Shown here in pieces: positions 7,378 through 17,629 of a stretch of DNA of 37,324 bases. Origin of the DNA: Prochlorococcus sp. AG-463-P14 (GTDB lineage: Bacteria; Cyanobacteriota; Cyanobacteriia; PCC-6307; Cyanobiaceae); NCBI GenBank assembly GCA_003209275.1, contig QCRX01000006.1:1-37324 (forward strand), in the 5' to 3' direction. Position numbers and translations under genes: made by a program. Position 1 is the stretch's first letter. Every line of letters starts with the position of its first letter. A model generated the notes under the pieces. It saw only the letters and a program-made list of their open reading frames with translations, made no database searches and was not told the DNA's origin.

Positions 7378-8874
7378 TTGATTGTGTACTTTTCTGGCAC
7401 TGTCGGATCAGAAAGTCGATATGACGCGGTTTTGATAGGTGCTGGAATTATGAGTGCAACCTTAGCGGTTTTACTTCATGAGTTAGATCCCACCTTGCGT
7501 CTTTTGATTGTTGAGAGATTGGATTCACCTGGTCTTGAAAGCAGCTCACCCCTTAATAACGCAGGCACAGGTCATGCTGCTAATTGCGAACTCAATTACA
7601 CACCTGTTCAAGTTGATGGCAGCATTAATCCCACTAAAGCCTTGTCAATAAATGCGGCTTTTGAGCAAAGTCTTGAATTTTGGGCTTCATTAACTGAGCT
7701 TGGCAAGTTTTCTTCTGAACAGTTCCTTCGCGTTTTGCCGCACATAAGTTTTGTCTCAGGTGATTGTGATGTTGCTTTTTTACGGAAACGTTTTGACCTG
7801 CTAAGTACATTTGAGGCGTTCTCTGCAATGGAATGGAGCGAGAATTTTGAGGAACTGAAAGAGTGGATTCCGTTAATAATGGAAGGTCGACCTCTTGATC
7901 AGAAGTTGGCAGCTACTCGGATTAATAGAGGGACAGATATTGATTTTGGAGCATTGACAGTTGCGTATCTTCAGCATCTTCAGGGAAGTGGAGTCCTAGA
8001 ACTGAAATTCAATACAGAAGTAATTGGTTTAGGAAGAAATCTTGAGAATGATTGGTATTTGGAATTACAGGGAAAGGACGTTCATAACGAAGTGCAAGCA
8101 CCTTTTGTTTTTGTTGGTGCTGGAGGTGGTGCACTAACTCTTTTGCAGAAATCAGGAATCCCAGAGGGAAGAGAGTATGGGGGCTTCCCAGTAAGCGGTC
8201 AATGGCTGGTTTGTTCTGATAGTCGATTAGCAGAAAAGCATCATTCGAAAGTTTATGGAAAGGCCAGGGTTGGAGCTCCTCCAATGTCGGTACCTCATCT
8301 AGATACACGTTGGATTTCCGGAGGACGATCGCTCCTTTTTGGACCTTTCGCGGGATTTAGTAGTAAGTTTCTCAAACAAGGTTCTTATTTGGATCTTTTC
8401 CGTTCAGTGAATAGGAAAAATTTTGGGCCAATGGTTCAAGTAGGGATCAATAACTTTGATCTAGTGAAATATCTAATACAGCAAGTGCGCCTTAGTCAGC
8501 AGGATCGAGTTGATTCTCTGCAGTGCTTTTTCCCAATGGCAAATCCAAATAGCTGGAACACATCTATTGCTGGCCAGCGAGTTCAGATTATTAAAAGGAC
8601 AAAAGCTGGTGGCATTCTGAAAATGGGAACGGAGGTGGTTTCGTCTTCAGATGGTTCTTTGGCGGCTTTATTAGGGGCTTCACCTGGAGCAAGTACCGCA
8701 GTAACGATCATGCTGGAAGTCTTGCAGCGATGCTGGGGAGATCGAATGGAGAGTGAGGCTTGGCAAAAACGAATTAAAGAACTACTTCCTAGTTTTGGTA
8801 AAGACCCAAATCAAGATCATGATTTGCTGTTGAGGATGCGACAGCGAAGCGACTATATTTTGGACTTGATCTGA
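7378..8874 (+). CDS. mqo: Malate:quinone oxidoreductase
   Basis: This 498-residue FAD-dependent, membrane-peripheral enzyme oxidises malate to oxaloacetate and passes electrons to quinone. It has the N-terminal dinucleotide fold ([19 protein letters not shown]), the family motif [17 protein letters not shown], a central PVSGQWLV and KVYGKA segment, and a C-terminal [12 protein letters not shown]. No ATG lies in the first 20 codons; TTG 7378 or GTG 7384 are possible starts and leave a short extension before the fold. Length is normal for the family. Confidence 0.95.
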   Translation: MIVYFSGTVGSESRYDAVLIGAGIMSATLAVLLHELDPTLRLLIVERLDSPGLESSSPLNNAGTGHAANCELNYTPVQVDGSINPTKALSINAAFEQSLEFWASLTELGKFSSEQFLRVLPHISFVSGDCDVAFLRKRFDLLSTFEAFSAMEWSENFEELKEWIPLIMEGRPLDQKLAATRINRGTDIDFGALTVAYLQHLQGSGVLELKFNTEVIGLGRNLENDWYLELQGKDVHNEVQAPFVFVGAGGGALTLLQKSGIPEGREYGGFPVSGQWLVCSDSRLAEKHHSKVYGKARVGAPPMSVPHLDTRWISGGRSLLFGPFAGFSSKFLKQGSYLDLFRSVNRKNFGPMVQVGINNFDLVKYLIQQVRLSQQDRVDSLQCFFPMANPNSWNTSIAGQRVQIIKRTKAGGILKMGTEVVSSSDGSLAALLGASPGASTAVTIMLEVLQRCWGDRMESEAWQKRIKELLPSFGKDPNQDHDLLLRMRQRSDYILDLI

Positions 8875-8964
8875 GGTCTTAATTATTTTTTTGTTGATTC
8901 TTCAGATGACTTCTGAATACCCAAGTAATGATCATTGCCCACTGAGAAGGGAATCTGCAATCGG

Positions 8965-10773
8965 ATGACTAATGTTCCCGTTTCTCACTTGAGGAATTTC
9001 TGCATTATTGCCCACATCGATCACGGCAAGTCGACGTTGGCAGACAGGCTCTTGCAGGACACTGGCACAGTTGCAAGCAGAGATATGCAAGAACAGTTTT
9101 TAGACAATATGGATTTAGAGAGAGAGAGAGGAATAACTATTAAGCTTCAGGCCGCTCGGATGAATTACCAAGGCTCTGATGGAGAAACTTATGTGCTTAA
9201 CCTTATAGATACTCCTGGACATGTCGATTTCTCATATGAGGTAAGTCGTTCCTTGCAAGCTTGTGAGGGAGCGCTTTTGGTTGTTGATGCAAGTCAGGGA
9301 GTAGAGGCTCAAACTCTGGCAAATGTATATCTCGCTCTTGAGAATGATCTTGAAATAATCCCAGTACTTAACAAAATTGATCTTCCAGGGTCTGACCCTG
9401 ATCGAATAAAAGAAGAAATAGAGTCAATAATTGGCTTGGACACCTCAAAAGCTATTTCATGTTCTGCTAAAACAGGATTAGGTATTCCTAATATTCTTGA
9501 AGCAGTTGTTGATAGGATTCCACCGCCTAAAGATAAACTAGAACAACCAACTAAAGCATTAATTTTTGACTCTTATTATGATTCCTATCGAGGGGTTATT
9601 GTTTATTTTCGTGTAATTTCTGGTCGGATAAGTATTAAAGATAAAGTCTTATTGATGGCCAGTGGAAAAAGTTATGAACTTGATGAAATCGGTATTATGG
9701 CTCCTAATGAGTGCAAGGTTGACTCTCTTCATTCTGGTGAAGTTGGGTATTTGGCGGCATCAATTAAAGCAGTTGCAGATGCAAGGGTTGGCGATACTAT
9801 TACGCTTTTAAATTCACCAGCTGATGAGCCACTCCCTGGATACAATGAAGCAAAACCAATGGTGTTTTGTGGTTTGTTTCCTACTGATGCAGATCAATAT
9901 CCAGATTTAAGAGAAGCTCTTGATAAATTACAACTTTCAGATGCTGCTTTGAAGTATGAGCCTGAAACAAGTAGTGCCATGGGATTTGGTTTTCGATGCG
10001 GATTTTTAGGCCTGCTTCATATGGAGATTGTGCAAGAACGATTGGAAAGGGAATATGATCTTGACCTTATAGTTACCGCTCCTTCTGTTATATATAAGGT
10101 GAATATGATTGATAATGAAATATTGATGATAGATAATCCTGCTACATTGCCAGACCCTCAAAAACGTGAATCTATAGAGGAGCCATACGTAAGAATGGAG
10201 ATATATGCACCTAATGAATATAATGGAACCTTGATGGGCCTTTGTCAGGAAAGACGTGGTGATTTCATAGACATGAAATACATTACAACAAATAGAGTAA
10301 CTCTTATATATGAGTTACCTCTTGCAGAAGTTGTCACAGATTTTTTTGATCAGATGAAAAGTAGAACCAAGGGATACGCATCAATGGAATATCATTTAAT
10401 TGGTTATAGGCGTAATGACTTGGTCAGGTTAGATGTACTCATTAATTCAGAAAAAGCCGATCCACTGACTACAATAGTTCATCGTGAAAAATCTTATAGT
10501 GTTGGCAAAGGATTAGTTGAGAAATTGAAAGAACTTATTCCTAGACAACAATTCAAGATACCATTACAGGCATCAATTGGAAGTAGAATTATTGCAAGTG
10601 AAAGTATAAGTGCAATGCGTAAAGATGTATTGGCAAAATGTTATGGTGGTGATATTTCGCGAAAGAAGAAGTTGCTTAAGAAACAGGCTAAAGGCAAAAA
10701 AAGAATGAAGGCAATGGGTAAAGTTGATGTGCCTCAGGAGGCATTTATGGCAGTATTGAAGTTAAATCAATAA
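8965..10773 (+). CDS. lepA: Elongation factor 4 (LepA), ribosomal back-translocase GTPase
   Basis: From ATG 8965 the protein has 602 residues, the usual LepA length; the frame extends ten codons upstream to a TTG, which I disregard. GTPase motifs are complete: [28 protein letters not shown] and SAKTG. The EF-G-like domains follow, and the LepA-specific C-terminal domain carries [36 protein letters not shown] and a basic tail. It acts on ribosomes in elongation and biogenesis. Confidence 0.97.
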   Translation: MTNVPVSHLRNFCIIAHIDHGKSTLADRLLQDTGTVASRDMQEQFLDNMDLERERGITIKLQAARMNYQGSDGETYVLNLIDTPGHVDFSYEVSRSLQACEGALLVVDASQGVEAQTLANVYLALENDLEIIPVLNKIDLPGSDPDRIKEEIESIIGLDTSKAISCSAKTGLGIPNILEAVVDRIPPPKDKLEQPTKALIFDSYYDSYRGVIVYFRVISGRISIKDKVLLMASGKSYELDEIGIMAPNECKVDSLHSGEVGYLAASIKAVADARVGDTITLLNSPADEPLPGYNEAKPMVFCGLFPTDADQYPDLREALDKLQLSDAALKYEPETSSAMGFGFRCGFLGLLHMEIVQERLEREYDLDLIVTAPSVIYKVNMIDNEILMIDNPATLPDPQKRESIEEPYVRMEIYAPNEYNGTLMGLCQERRGDFIDMKYITTNRVTLIYELPLAEVVTDFFDQMKSRTKGYASMEYHLIGYRRNDLVRLDVLINSEKADPLTTIVHREKSYSVGKGLVEKLKELIPRQQFKIPLQASIGSRIIASESISAMRKDVLAKCYGGDISRKKKLLKKQAKGKKRMKAMGKVDVPQEAFMAVLKLNQ

Positions 10774-10814
10774 TAGATAAGCTTTGCAATTAACTTTGTC
10801 TGTAGCTTCCTAAA

Positions 10815-11000
10815 TCAGGCCTTTTTGAAAGATTTAATTACTTTGCTCAAGCCAGCTTGTGAATTTATCGAATCTAGGAATACATTGCTGGATTCCTCTT
10901 CGTTATTGCTGAAGGATGTCCAGACCAATGCTCCTAAAACTAATGCACCTATTGCCATGGTTAATTCCCCAACTGTGAGACCCTTGTTTCTGCTTTCCAT
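10815..11000 (-). CDS. Prepilin-like small membrane protein
   Basis: From ATG 11000 the peptide has 61 residues. It starts with a short basic leader (MESRNKG), followed by LTVGELTMAIGALVLGALVW and then a polar tail ending in lysines. A glycine before the junction, glutamate at +5 and a following hydrophobic helix match the prepilin peptidase (PilD) signal of type IV pilins and pseudopilins, although the tail of only some 35 residues is very short. The frame extends to 11096 with other ATGs, which would overlap the permease start. It lies between convergent lepA and divergent permease. A non-pilin single-span protein is the alternative. Confidence 0.55.
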   Translation of the reverse strand: MESRNKGLTVGELTMAIGALVLGALVWTSFSNNEEESSNVFLDSINSQAGLSKVIKSFKKA

Positions 11001-11086
11001 GCTTAAGATTGATAGTAAGTACATCTTAAGCCTCTGCACAGAGACATTTCTACCCGATAAGCTGAATTGATTCATTAAATTTCGGA

Positions 11087-11944
11087 TTGGCTTCATTTCT
11101 TCCTAGTAATCAATTTAGAGAAAATAGTCTTTCTCGACGAATGACTATCTGGGGGATTGTCATTTTGTCCGTGTATTTAATTGCGGCCTTGATAACACCC
11201 CTTTTGGCCAAAGCAGGTGTTTTGCCTGATGCAAACCTTGGACTTGCAAATCCAATTTATGCAGCTCCTTCTCTGGAGCATTGGTGTGGGACAGATCGTT
11301 TAGGGCGCGATGTTTGTGTTCGAACTTTGTGTGGTTGTGGTGTAGCTATAAAAGTTGTTCTCTTGGCCGTAAGCCTTGCAGTTTTTATAGGTGTGTCTTT
11401 GGGAATGCTTAGTGGATATTTAGGCGGCGTTTTAGACAGGGTGTTGGTTTTGATAATGGACACGTTATATACGGTCCCTGTTCTTTTGCTCTCAGTAGTA
11501 ATGGCTTTCCTCCTTGGGAGAGGAATCCCTAACGCTGCAATTGCAATTTGCGTGGTTTATGTGCCTCAATATTTTCGAGTCGTTCGAAATCAGACTGCTC
11601 AAGTAAAGGCAGAATTATTTGTGGAGGCTGCAAAAGCTATGGGGGCAGGACCAATTTGGGTGCTTCGAAAGTATTTATTCCGCAATGTGATTACTTCTGT
11701 ACCAGTGCTGTTGACTATGAACGCGGCTGATGCAGTTTTGGTTTTAGGTGGCCTTGGTTTCCTTGGATTAGGTTTGCCTGATTCAATCCCCGAATGGGGC
11801 AATGATTTGAATATGGCTCTTGCCGCAGTTCCTACTGGGATTTGGTGGACAGCTCTTTATCCAGGTTTGGCTATGTTTGGCTTGGTGCTAGGAATTTCTT
11901 TAATAGGAGAAGGCTTGGAAAAATTTGTAAATATAAGAAAATAA
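11087..11944 (+). CDS. Peptide/nickel-type ABC transporter permease (OppC/DppC family)
   Basis: The 285-residue inner-membrane protein has several hydrophobic spans and the family hallmarks: a GTDRLGRDV motif after the first span, the permease coupling loop EAAKAMGAGPIWVLRKYLFRN, and LGFLGLGLPDSIPEWGNDL near the end. It would form half of the channel of an oligopeptide- or nickel-type importer. No partner permease, ATPase or binding protein is in the window, so the substrate is unknown. The start is uncertain: TTG 11087 is the longest, ATG 11141 would give 267 residues and still precede the first membrane span. Confidence 0.88.
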   Translation: MASFLPSNQFRENSLSRRMTIWGIVILSVYLIAALITPLLAKAGVLPDANLGLANPIYAAPSLEHWCGTDRLGRDVCVRTLCGCGVAIKVVLLAVSLAVFIGVSLGMLSGYLGGVLDRVLVLIMDTLYTVPVLLLSVVMAFLLGRGIPNAAIAICVVYVPQYFRVVRNQTAQVKAELFVEAAKAMGAGPIWVLRKYLFRNVITSVPVLLTMNAADAVLVLGGLGFLGLGLPDSIPEWGNDLNMALAAVPTGIWWTALYPGLAMFGLVLGISLIGEGLEKFVNIRK

Positions 11945-12047
11945 CCAATTCAATTAATTTGAATTGCTTCCTTTAAAACCTCTCAAGATTTTGGAGAATA
12001 TAAAGATAATTTAAGTAGATTTAGATGCTCTATTTGATGATTAACCA

Positions 12048-12737
12048 TTAATAGTGAAGTTTTACTGTTCTGGGAAGCTCATCTATTATTTCTCCTTTCG
12101 AATCTATTTGCGGATACTTCCTTCCTTCTTCTTGGCACCACTTCGCGACTTCAGGATATGCCCATTCGAAAATGAGTTGATCATATTGAGTCTTTTTAAG
12201 TCCCTCTCCATTCTTAGGTGTTATGCCAGCCAAATCTCTTTGACGCAGCGCTTCAAAAAGCAATATTGCTCCGGCTACGGAAACATTCAGCGATTGAACC
12301 ATCCCTCGCATTGGAATAAATACCGAATTGTCAACCAAATTTGCTGCTTTCTCGCTTAAACCCCATTTCTCAGCTCCTAGGACAAATGCGGTTGGCTTTG
12401 TGTAATTAATATCTCGAAAATCAATGCTATTGCCTCCAAGATTTGTTCCAAAAAGCTTGAACCCTTTCTCTTTGAGGGCTTTTGCGGCAGCTTCGAAATT
12501 ATTGTAATTGTGCAATTGGACCCATTTCTGGCTCCCCTGGGCAGTGCTATTGAATGTTGGCATCCGCTCCTTTTGGCAAACCACATGTGCTTCAAGGACA
12601 CCTACGGCATCGCAACTACGTAAAATTGCAGAAAGATTATGTGGTTTCTCTACATTTTCGAGAAGTACTGTTAAATCTGCCATTCGGCAATTCAATACAG
12701 CTTTCAACTTCTCAAAGCGTCGTGGCAATAGGGGCAT
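12048..12737 (-). CDS. trmH: tRNA (guanosine-2'-O-)-methyltransferase (SPOUT family)
   Basis: The 229-residue SpoU/TrmH-type enzyme shows the three SPOUT motifs: motif 1 EKPHNLSAILRSCDAVGV, motif 2 FVLGAEKWGLS, motif 3 IPMRGMVQSLNVSVAGAILLFEALRQR, forming the knotted SAM site. The short N-terminal extension and the C-terminal segment around residues 185-215 fit TrmH, which methylates G18 of tRNAs, rather than RlmB, though exact target assignment from sequence is uncertain. It is encoded alone between two plus-strand genes. Confidence 0.88.
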   Translation of the reverse strand: MPLLPRRFEKLKAVLNCRMADLTVLLENVEKPHNLSAILRSCDAVGVLEAHVVCQKERMPTFNSTAQGSQKWVQLHNYNNFEAAAKALKEKGFKLFGTNLGGNSIDFRDINYTKPTAFVLGAEKWGLSEKAANLVDNSVFIPMRGMVQSLNVSVAGAILLFEALRQRDLAGITPKNGEGLKKTQYDQLIFEWAYPEVAKWCQEEGRKYPQIDSKGEIIDELPRTVKLHY

Positions 12738-13095
12738 GAACCAAAGGCTATTTTTTAATAATAGGAATGAAACTATGTTTCAAAATACCACTCGATAAAA
12801 ATTACAACTCAAGAGGAATATACAGAGTTCATTAATGAATAAATGGTTAGTAACTAGTCAAACTTCATACTGAGAACTTTTTCTTTGTCTGGACTTTTTT
12901 CGAATGTAAGGCTTGAGAAGTTAAGGGCTAAAGTTCGCTAAGCATAAATCTGGGGTTTAATACTAGGTTTAATTGATTTTCCCTAAGCCATCCTAATTGT
13001 TGTTAGCACCTTGCTGTGATTACTCATATGGCTTTTGCTTTGCTTGTTGATCTTTTGGTTTCTTTTTCCCAAGAAGATTCGCAATTAATAAGACT
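12738..13095. other. Non-coding spacer between trmH and rsmB
   Basis: I see no gene or RNA in these 358 bases. They are AT-rich with only very short frames (for instance 31 codons from ATG 13028). The region must hold the divergent trmH and rsmB promoters; none can be placed with confidence. Confidence 0.5.
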
Positions 13096-14472
13096 TTGCC
13101 ATATTTATTTGCTATCAATCTGAAAGGATTGGTGTTTATTCCTTTGAGCCCTGATAGTGCTAATCAATGTGGATTAAAGACAAGGAAGGCGGCTTGGGAA
13201 GTTCTTCAAGCAGTAGCTGCTGGCGCGTATGCCGATGCGGCACTTGATAGGACATTGCGTAAATATTCCTTTGGCAAGCTTGATAGAGGTTTAGTTACTG
13301 AAATTGCGTTTGGAGCTATTCGTAAGAGGTATTTACTTGATTGTTGGATTGACTTCCTTGGAAAAATTCCGGCTTGTAGGCAGCCTCCATTGCTTCGATG
13401 GTTGCTTCATGTGGGGCTTTATCAAATTATCTGTATGGAACGGATTCCTGCTGCTGCGGCTGTAAATACTGCTGTGGAAATGGCCAAGATGAGCAAATTG
13501 AAGAGACTCGCTCCAGTTGTTAACGGTCTCTTGCGTTCTGCTATTCGCTCGAAGGGAAAAGGGATCGACCTTCCTGTAAAAGAAAAGCAAGAAGAAATGT
13601 TGGCCCAATGCCACTCTCTTCCAGTTTGGTTGGCTGAAAAACTGCTTCTTTGGCAGGGGGATAGAAAGGCAGAGAAAATTGCGAAGGCTTTTAATGAAAC
13701 CCCATTTATAGATATACGAGTTAATCGACTTCGCGCAAATCTAGAGATGGTTAGAAGTGAATTACTTGCTTCGGGAATTGAGAGCTTTTTAATAAAAGAT
13801 TGCCCTTATGGCTTGCAAGTGCCTTCTGGAGCAGGCGATTTACGCGGTTGGCCAGGATATAAGGAAGGGTTCTGGTCTGTTCAGGATCGTGCCGCACAAT
13901 GCATATCTCCACTTCTTCTCCCAAAACGAGGCGAACGTGTTCTTGATGCATGTGCAGCGCCTGGAGGAAAGACAACTCATTTGGCAGAATTGATGGAAGA
14001 TAAGGGCGAGATTTGGGCAGTAGACAGATCTCACGATCGAATGAAGCGACTTAAAGATAATTCTGTCCGTATGGGTATTAATTCTGTGAAACTTTTAGTA
14101 GCAGATGCTTGTGATCTTCTAAAGGAAAAGCCAGCTTGGAGGAATTACTTTCAAAAGATTTTAGTTGATGCTCCTTGTTCAGGTTTGGGAACTCTTGCAA
14201 GGAACCCTGATGCTAGATGGAGAGTATCTTTAGAAGATCTAGAAGAGCTTATTGATTTACAAGCGCATCTTCTAGATAGCCTCGCACCCCTTTTATCTCC
14301 AGGAGGACGTCTGGTTTATTCGACCTGTACCATTAACCCTGAGGAGAATCTCTCCCAAGTTAATCAGTTTCTTTCGAATCATTCAGGTTTTACTCTTCAA
14401 TATGAGAAGCAAATATGGCCTGGGATTGATAATGCAGGCGACGGCTTTTTCTCTGCAGTTATTGATAGATAA
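13096..14472 (+). CDS. rsmB: 16S rRNA (cytosine-967-C5)-methyltransferase
   Basis: The protein combines an N-terminal NusB-like RNA-binding domain (about residues 28-165; ALDRTLRKYSF, AFGAIRKRYLLD, AAVNTAVEMAK) with a C-terminal Rossmann methyltransferase. That domain carries the SAM motif DACAAPGGKTTHLAE, the DAPCSGLGTL motif with one cysteine, and STCTINPEEN with the catalytic cysteine. It modifies 16S rRNA during subunit assembly. The start is uncertain: TTG 13096 gives 458 residues; GTG 13132, just after AAAGGA, gives 446 and starts nearer to the conserved region. Confidence 0.92.
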   Translation: MPYLFAINLKGLVFIPLSPDSANQCGLKTRKAAWEVLQAVAAGAYADAALDRTLRKYSFGKLDRGLVTEIAFGAIRKRYLLDCWIDFLGKIPACRQPPLLRWLLHVGLYQIICMERIPAAAAVNTAVEMAKMSKLKRLAPVVNGLLRSAIRSKGKGIDLPVKEKQEEMLAQCHSLPVWLAEKLLLWQGDRKAEKIAKAFNETPFIDIRVNRLRANLEMVRSELLASGIESFLIKDCPYGLQVPSGAGDLRGWPGYKEGFWSVQDRAAQCISPLLLPKRGERVLDACAAPGGKTTHLAELMEDKGEIWAVDRSHDRMKRLKDNSVRMGINSVKLLVADACDLLKEKPAWRNYFQKILVDAPCSGLGTLARNPDARWRVSLEDLEELIDLQAHLLDSLAPLLSPGGRLVYSTCTINPEENLSQVNQFLSNHSGFTLQYEKQIWPGIDNAGDGFFSAVIDR

Positions 14473-14580
14473 TAATTTCATATGTTTCAATTACTATCTT
14501 TGAATTCTGGATATTTTTGAAAGCTATTGATTTGATACCTAGATCGTTCTTGCTGATTAAATGCTTAACGATTTAAATTT

Positions 14581-16392
14581 CTAGTTTAAGCTTTTTGTGA
14601 ATTTAATGACTTCGAACTCGCCCTTTATTTGATTCATAAACTGTTTCCATGTCCATGCAGCTTCTCCACTTCCACTTTTGGTCTTCTTGTTATTATCATA
14701 GCCAAACCAAATTCCTGTGGTTAACTGTGGAATTGAACCAATAAACCATAGATCACGCCCTCCTTCTGAAGTTCCAGTTTTACCCGCGACAGGCCTATCT
14801 TTTAGAGCAGCAGCTATTCCAGTTCCTGTGCTGACAGCTCTTTGCAACATCCAATTCATGGTGTCAGCAACCTTTGGCTCAAAAGCTCGTTGCCCTTTGC
14901 CTTTGTTTGCAATATGATCCCATAGAATCTCATCTCCTGGTCCTTTTATTTGCTCAAAAGGAGTGGGCTGAAGATACATCCCCCGATTGTTTATTCCTGC
15001 ATATGCACCAGTCATGTCAAGTAACGTCTGCTCAAAAGCTCCTATAGCAAGAGGGTAGTAATTCTCTAAATATCTATAGTTTCCAATTCCTAATCTATTT
15101 GCACCTGATATAATCTTTTGGAACCCAACTTTATCAATTAGTTGGACTGCAACAGTGTTTAATGAATTTTTAAATGCATCAGCTAAAGATACTTCTCCCA
15201 TATACTTATCTCCGAAATTCTTAGGGCAATATCCTTTCCAACACATTGGCTTATCTATAAATATTTCATCTGCTTTTATTCCAGATTCAATCGCCGCTAA
15301 GTAGGGAAATAGTTTAAAGGTTGATCCGGGTGAACGGAGAGCTTGTGTCGCACGGTTGAATTGATTAGTTTTGAAATCTTTCCCACCTATAAGTACTCTT
15401 ACTAGACCAGTGTTTGGCTCGATAGATACAATTGCGCCTTCCATGTTCTCTGGGCTATGCTCACGAATTGCTTTTTGACCTTCTTTTTGCCATTTAAGAT
15501 TGAGACTGGTTCGGATGGTTAGCCCTCCGACTTCAATCTGTTCTGGGTTAAGGACTAATGGAAGTTGTTGGGCGACCCAGCTAGTAAAAAAAGGCGCAGC
15601 ACTATTGAAGTATTTTGGAGTGGCTGGTTTTAGATTTAGAGGCCTAATACTTGATTGAATTAGTTGTTGGGGCGAGATAAATCCTTGCTCTTGCATTCTT
15701 TCTAGAACAATAGATCGTCTTTTAAGAGCTAATTCAGTATTTACCAGAGGTGAATAAAGTGAGGGAGCGGGAGCTAGGCCTGCAATTAGAGCAGCTTCTT
15801 CTAGTGATAAGAGGCTAGGCTTTTTAGTGAAATAAACCCAGGCTGCATCAGAAATGCCATATGCACCAGATCCTAAATAAACATTGTTTAGATACTCTTC
15901 AAGAATTTCTTCTTTGCTGAGTTGCCTTTCTAGTTTGTATGAGAGGGCAGCTTCTTTAAGTTTGCGAGTTAATGTTCTGTCTTGGCTAAGGAAAACTGTC
16001 CTAGCGAGTTGTTGTGTAATAGTGCTCCCTCCTTCACTTACGCTTCTTTCTCGAAGATTAGTTATTAATGCTCGACTAATTCCCCATAAATCTACACCTT
16101 TATGCTTGTAAAAACGACGATCTTCAGATGCAATAAAGGCTTCCTTTATTAATCTAGGCATTTTCCCTTTTTCTACTTTTTCTCTTGTGGCTGGACCGAG
16201 TTTTTGAATAATCCTGTTATTAGTTGAAAGTATTGTAATTGTTCCAGGCCTCCTGAATCTATTAACTTCGATTGCCTCAGGGAGTAAAGAATCTATTGCC
16301 TTGCTGAAGAAGATTTCTACTAATGCTGAACTAGATCCTATCGCTATTGATGTGGCTGAAATTAAAAGCCAATGTAGGCTTTTTTGAATCAC
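14581..16392 (-). CDS. Class A penicillin-binding protein (glycosyltransferase and transpeptidase)
   Basis: This 603-residue bifunctional peptidoglycan synthase has an N-terminal membrane anchor (residues about 8-30). The GT51 domain carries the catalytic glutamate in ASEDRRFYKHKG (E90), then EGGSTITQQLARTVFL and RKLKEAALSYKLE. The transpeptidase domain has the active-site serine in SPGSTFK (S357, K360), an SLN motif (410-412) and KTGTSEG (538 onward). It polymerises and cross-links glycan strands in the periplasm. Its ATG overlaps the chlG stop (ATGA), so the two are translated together, and chlG in turn follows petP. Confidence 0.95.
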   Translation of the reverse strand: MIQKSLHWLLISATSIAIGSSSALVEIFFSKAIDSLLPEAIEVNRFRRPGTITILSTNNRIIQKLGPATREKVEKGKMPRLIKEAFIASEDRRFYKHKGVDLWGISRALITNLRERSVSEGGSTITQQLARTVFLSQDRTLTRKLKEAALSYKLERQLSKEEILEEYLNNVYLGSGAYGISDAAWVYFTKKPSLLSLEEAALIAGLAPAPSLYSPLVNTELALKRRSIVLERMQEQGFISPQQLIQSSIRPLNLKPATPKYFNSAAPFFTSWVAQQLPLVLNPEQIEVGGLTIRTSLNLKWQKEGQKAIREHSPENMEGAIVSIEPNTGLVRVLIGGKDFKTNQFNRATQALRSPGSTFKLFPYLAAIESGIKADEIFIDKPMCWKGYCPKNFGDKYMGEVSLADAFKNSLNTVAVQLIDKVGFQKIISGANRLGIGNYRYLENYYPLAIGAFEQTLLDMTGAYAGINNRGMYLQPTPFEQIKGPGDEILWDHIANKGKGQRAFEPKVADTMNWMLQRAVSTGTGIAAALKDRPVAGKTGTSEGGRDLWFIGSIPQLTTGIWFGYDNNKKTKSGSGEAAWTWKQFMNQIKGEFEVIKFTKSLN

Positions 16393-17342
16393 AGTGCTGA
16401 GACAAGAGAGCTATGACCAATTGCTAATGCAGAAACAAGCATTCCAAGTATCAAGAAAGGTTGGGCACTTGCTTGATACTTAACATCAAACGCTAAAGGA
16501 TCTCTAAGCAGCCAAATATCTTGAAAAGTTATTTGTGGGATAATAAGTAGCAATAGAATTACGGAGGCTAAATGTTGTCCAATAGTGATTAGCACTACTA
16601 CCATTCCTAGTTGAAAAATATCTATCATTCCTGCACTTATAAAACTTGCATTTTTGATTCCAAATACTACTGGTAATGATTCGAGACCTAGCGCCTTATC
16701 TCCTTCAACGCTCTTGAAATCGTTTATTACTGCTATACCTAATCCTGCGAGGCTATAAGCAAGAGTTAGTAGTGCTGTAGTCCAAGTTAATTGACCAAAG
16801 AGTGCTTGGCCAGCCCACCATGGTAGGGCTATATAACTAGCACCAAGCGCATAGTTCCCTAGCCAACCATTTTGTTTCAGCTTGATAGGCGGAGCCGAAT
16901 AAATGAAACTTACAAAGGAGCCTCCTAGAGCAAGTAAAAGAACAGAGGGAGTGCTATGACCTGCCCATAAATCAAGGAAATATGCAACTGCTAATCCAGA
17001 TAGAAGTAGTACCCAAATTTGAATCTTTACTTGATTAAGAGATATAGCTCCCGAAGGAATAGGTCGGTTGGGTTCATTGATAGCATCTATTTCTCTGTCG
17101 TAGTAGTCATTAATAGTCTGAGTGAATCCAGTTAATAAAGGGCCGCTCATGATCATGCATGCAATAGCAGCTAGAAAGTCAGAGAGTCGCCACTGATAAT
17201 TTCCACTTGCAGCGGCTCCACAGATAACTCCCCATAACAATGGAATCCAAGTGATTGGTTTCATTAGCTGCAGGCGCAGCTTCCATATACTGCTTGTTTC
17301 TGAGGCTCCTTTTATTCCAAGGAGTTGTCGCGCATCGCTCAC
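16389..17342 (-). CDS. chlG: Chlorophyll synthase
   Basis: This UbiA-family membrane prenyltransferase attaches the phytyl or geranylgeranyl chain to chlorophyllide. It has some eight or nine hydrophobic spans and the aspartate-rich motif NDYYDREIDAINEPNRPIPSG, with a second one near VINDFKSVEGD. From GTG 17342 the protein is 317 residues beginning VSDARQLLG; this start has a GAGG Shine-Dalgarno at 17351-17354 with an 8-base spacer, and it avoids the 50 or so bases of overlap with petP that the longer frame (to 17411) would need. The SD overlaps the petP stop, so the genes are coupled. Confidence 0.96.
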   Translation of the reverse strand: MSDARQLLGIKGASETSSIWKLRLQLMKPITWIPLLWGVICGAAASGNYQWRLSDFLAAIACMIMSGPLLTGFTQTINDYYDREIDAINEPNRPIPSGAISLNQVKIQIWVLLLSGLAVAYFLDLWAGHSTPSVLLLALGGSFVSFIYSAPPIKLKQNGWLGNYALGASYIALPWWAGQALFGQLTWTTALLTLAYSLAGLGIAVINDFKSVEGDKALGLESLPVVFGIKNASFISAGMIDIFQLGMVVVLITIGQHLASVILLLLIIPQITFQDIWLLRDPLAFDVKYQASAQPFLILGMLVSALAIGHSSLVSAL

Positions 17343-17350
17343 TTTTCGAG

Positions 17351-17354
17351 CCTC
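17351..17354 (-). promoter_or_regulatory. Ribosome-binding site fixing the chlG start
   Basis: GAGG on the minus strand lies 8 bases before GTG 17342 and overlaps the petP stop codon (17353-17355). Confidence 0.6.
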
Positions 17355-17577
17355 AGTTATTACTAACTTCGTTTTCGAAGAACCAGCAAGTCGATCCATC
17401 ACTGAGTTCAAGGATTACGCCAATTCCGGTGCCATCGGTCATTTTGTAACCAATGACTTTCCCGCGGGGATCACTCGCAAGCTGCCTTGAGAGATTCCCT
17501 GGGATGCGATCTTTGACTTGATCAAGAAATACCTTGACTCTTGATCCAATTCTGTTAAGGGTGGCAGCCTTGCCCAT
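17353..17577 (-). CDS. petP: Cytochrome b6f subunit PetP-like protein (DUF2862)
   Basis: The 74-residue protein has an SH3-like barrel with the pattern IGSRVKVFLDQVKDR, GKVIGYKMTDGTGIGVILEL and DGSTCWFFENE, as in PetP, a peripheral cytochrome b6f subunit of cyanobacteria and red algae that affects electron transport. ATG 17577 is preferred to the TTG three codons upstream. It heads the petP-chlG-penicillin-binding protein operon and is divergent from hisF with 52 bases between, where both promoters must lie. The family name rests on remembered sequence pattern. Confidence 0.82.
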   Translation of the reverse strand: MGKAATLNRIGSRVKVFLDQVKDRIPGNLSRQLASDPRGKVIGYKMTDGTGIGVILELSDGSTCWFFENEVSNN

Positions 17578-17629
17578 GGCCTGCAATTCTTAGAAGTGGC
17601 GCAACATTAACAGTCGCCTCTCTAATCCA

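Noticed and set aside
10825-11070. Plus-strand frame opposite the prepilin-like gene
   Set aside because: It lacks any membrane or domain pattern, whereas the minus-strand frame has a clear leader and hydrophobic helix.
17343-17411. Longer chlG start inside petP
   Set aside because: It would overlap petP by about 60 bases; GTG 17342 has a GAGG site at the right distance and matches the expected N-terminus.
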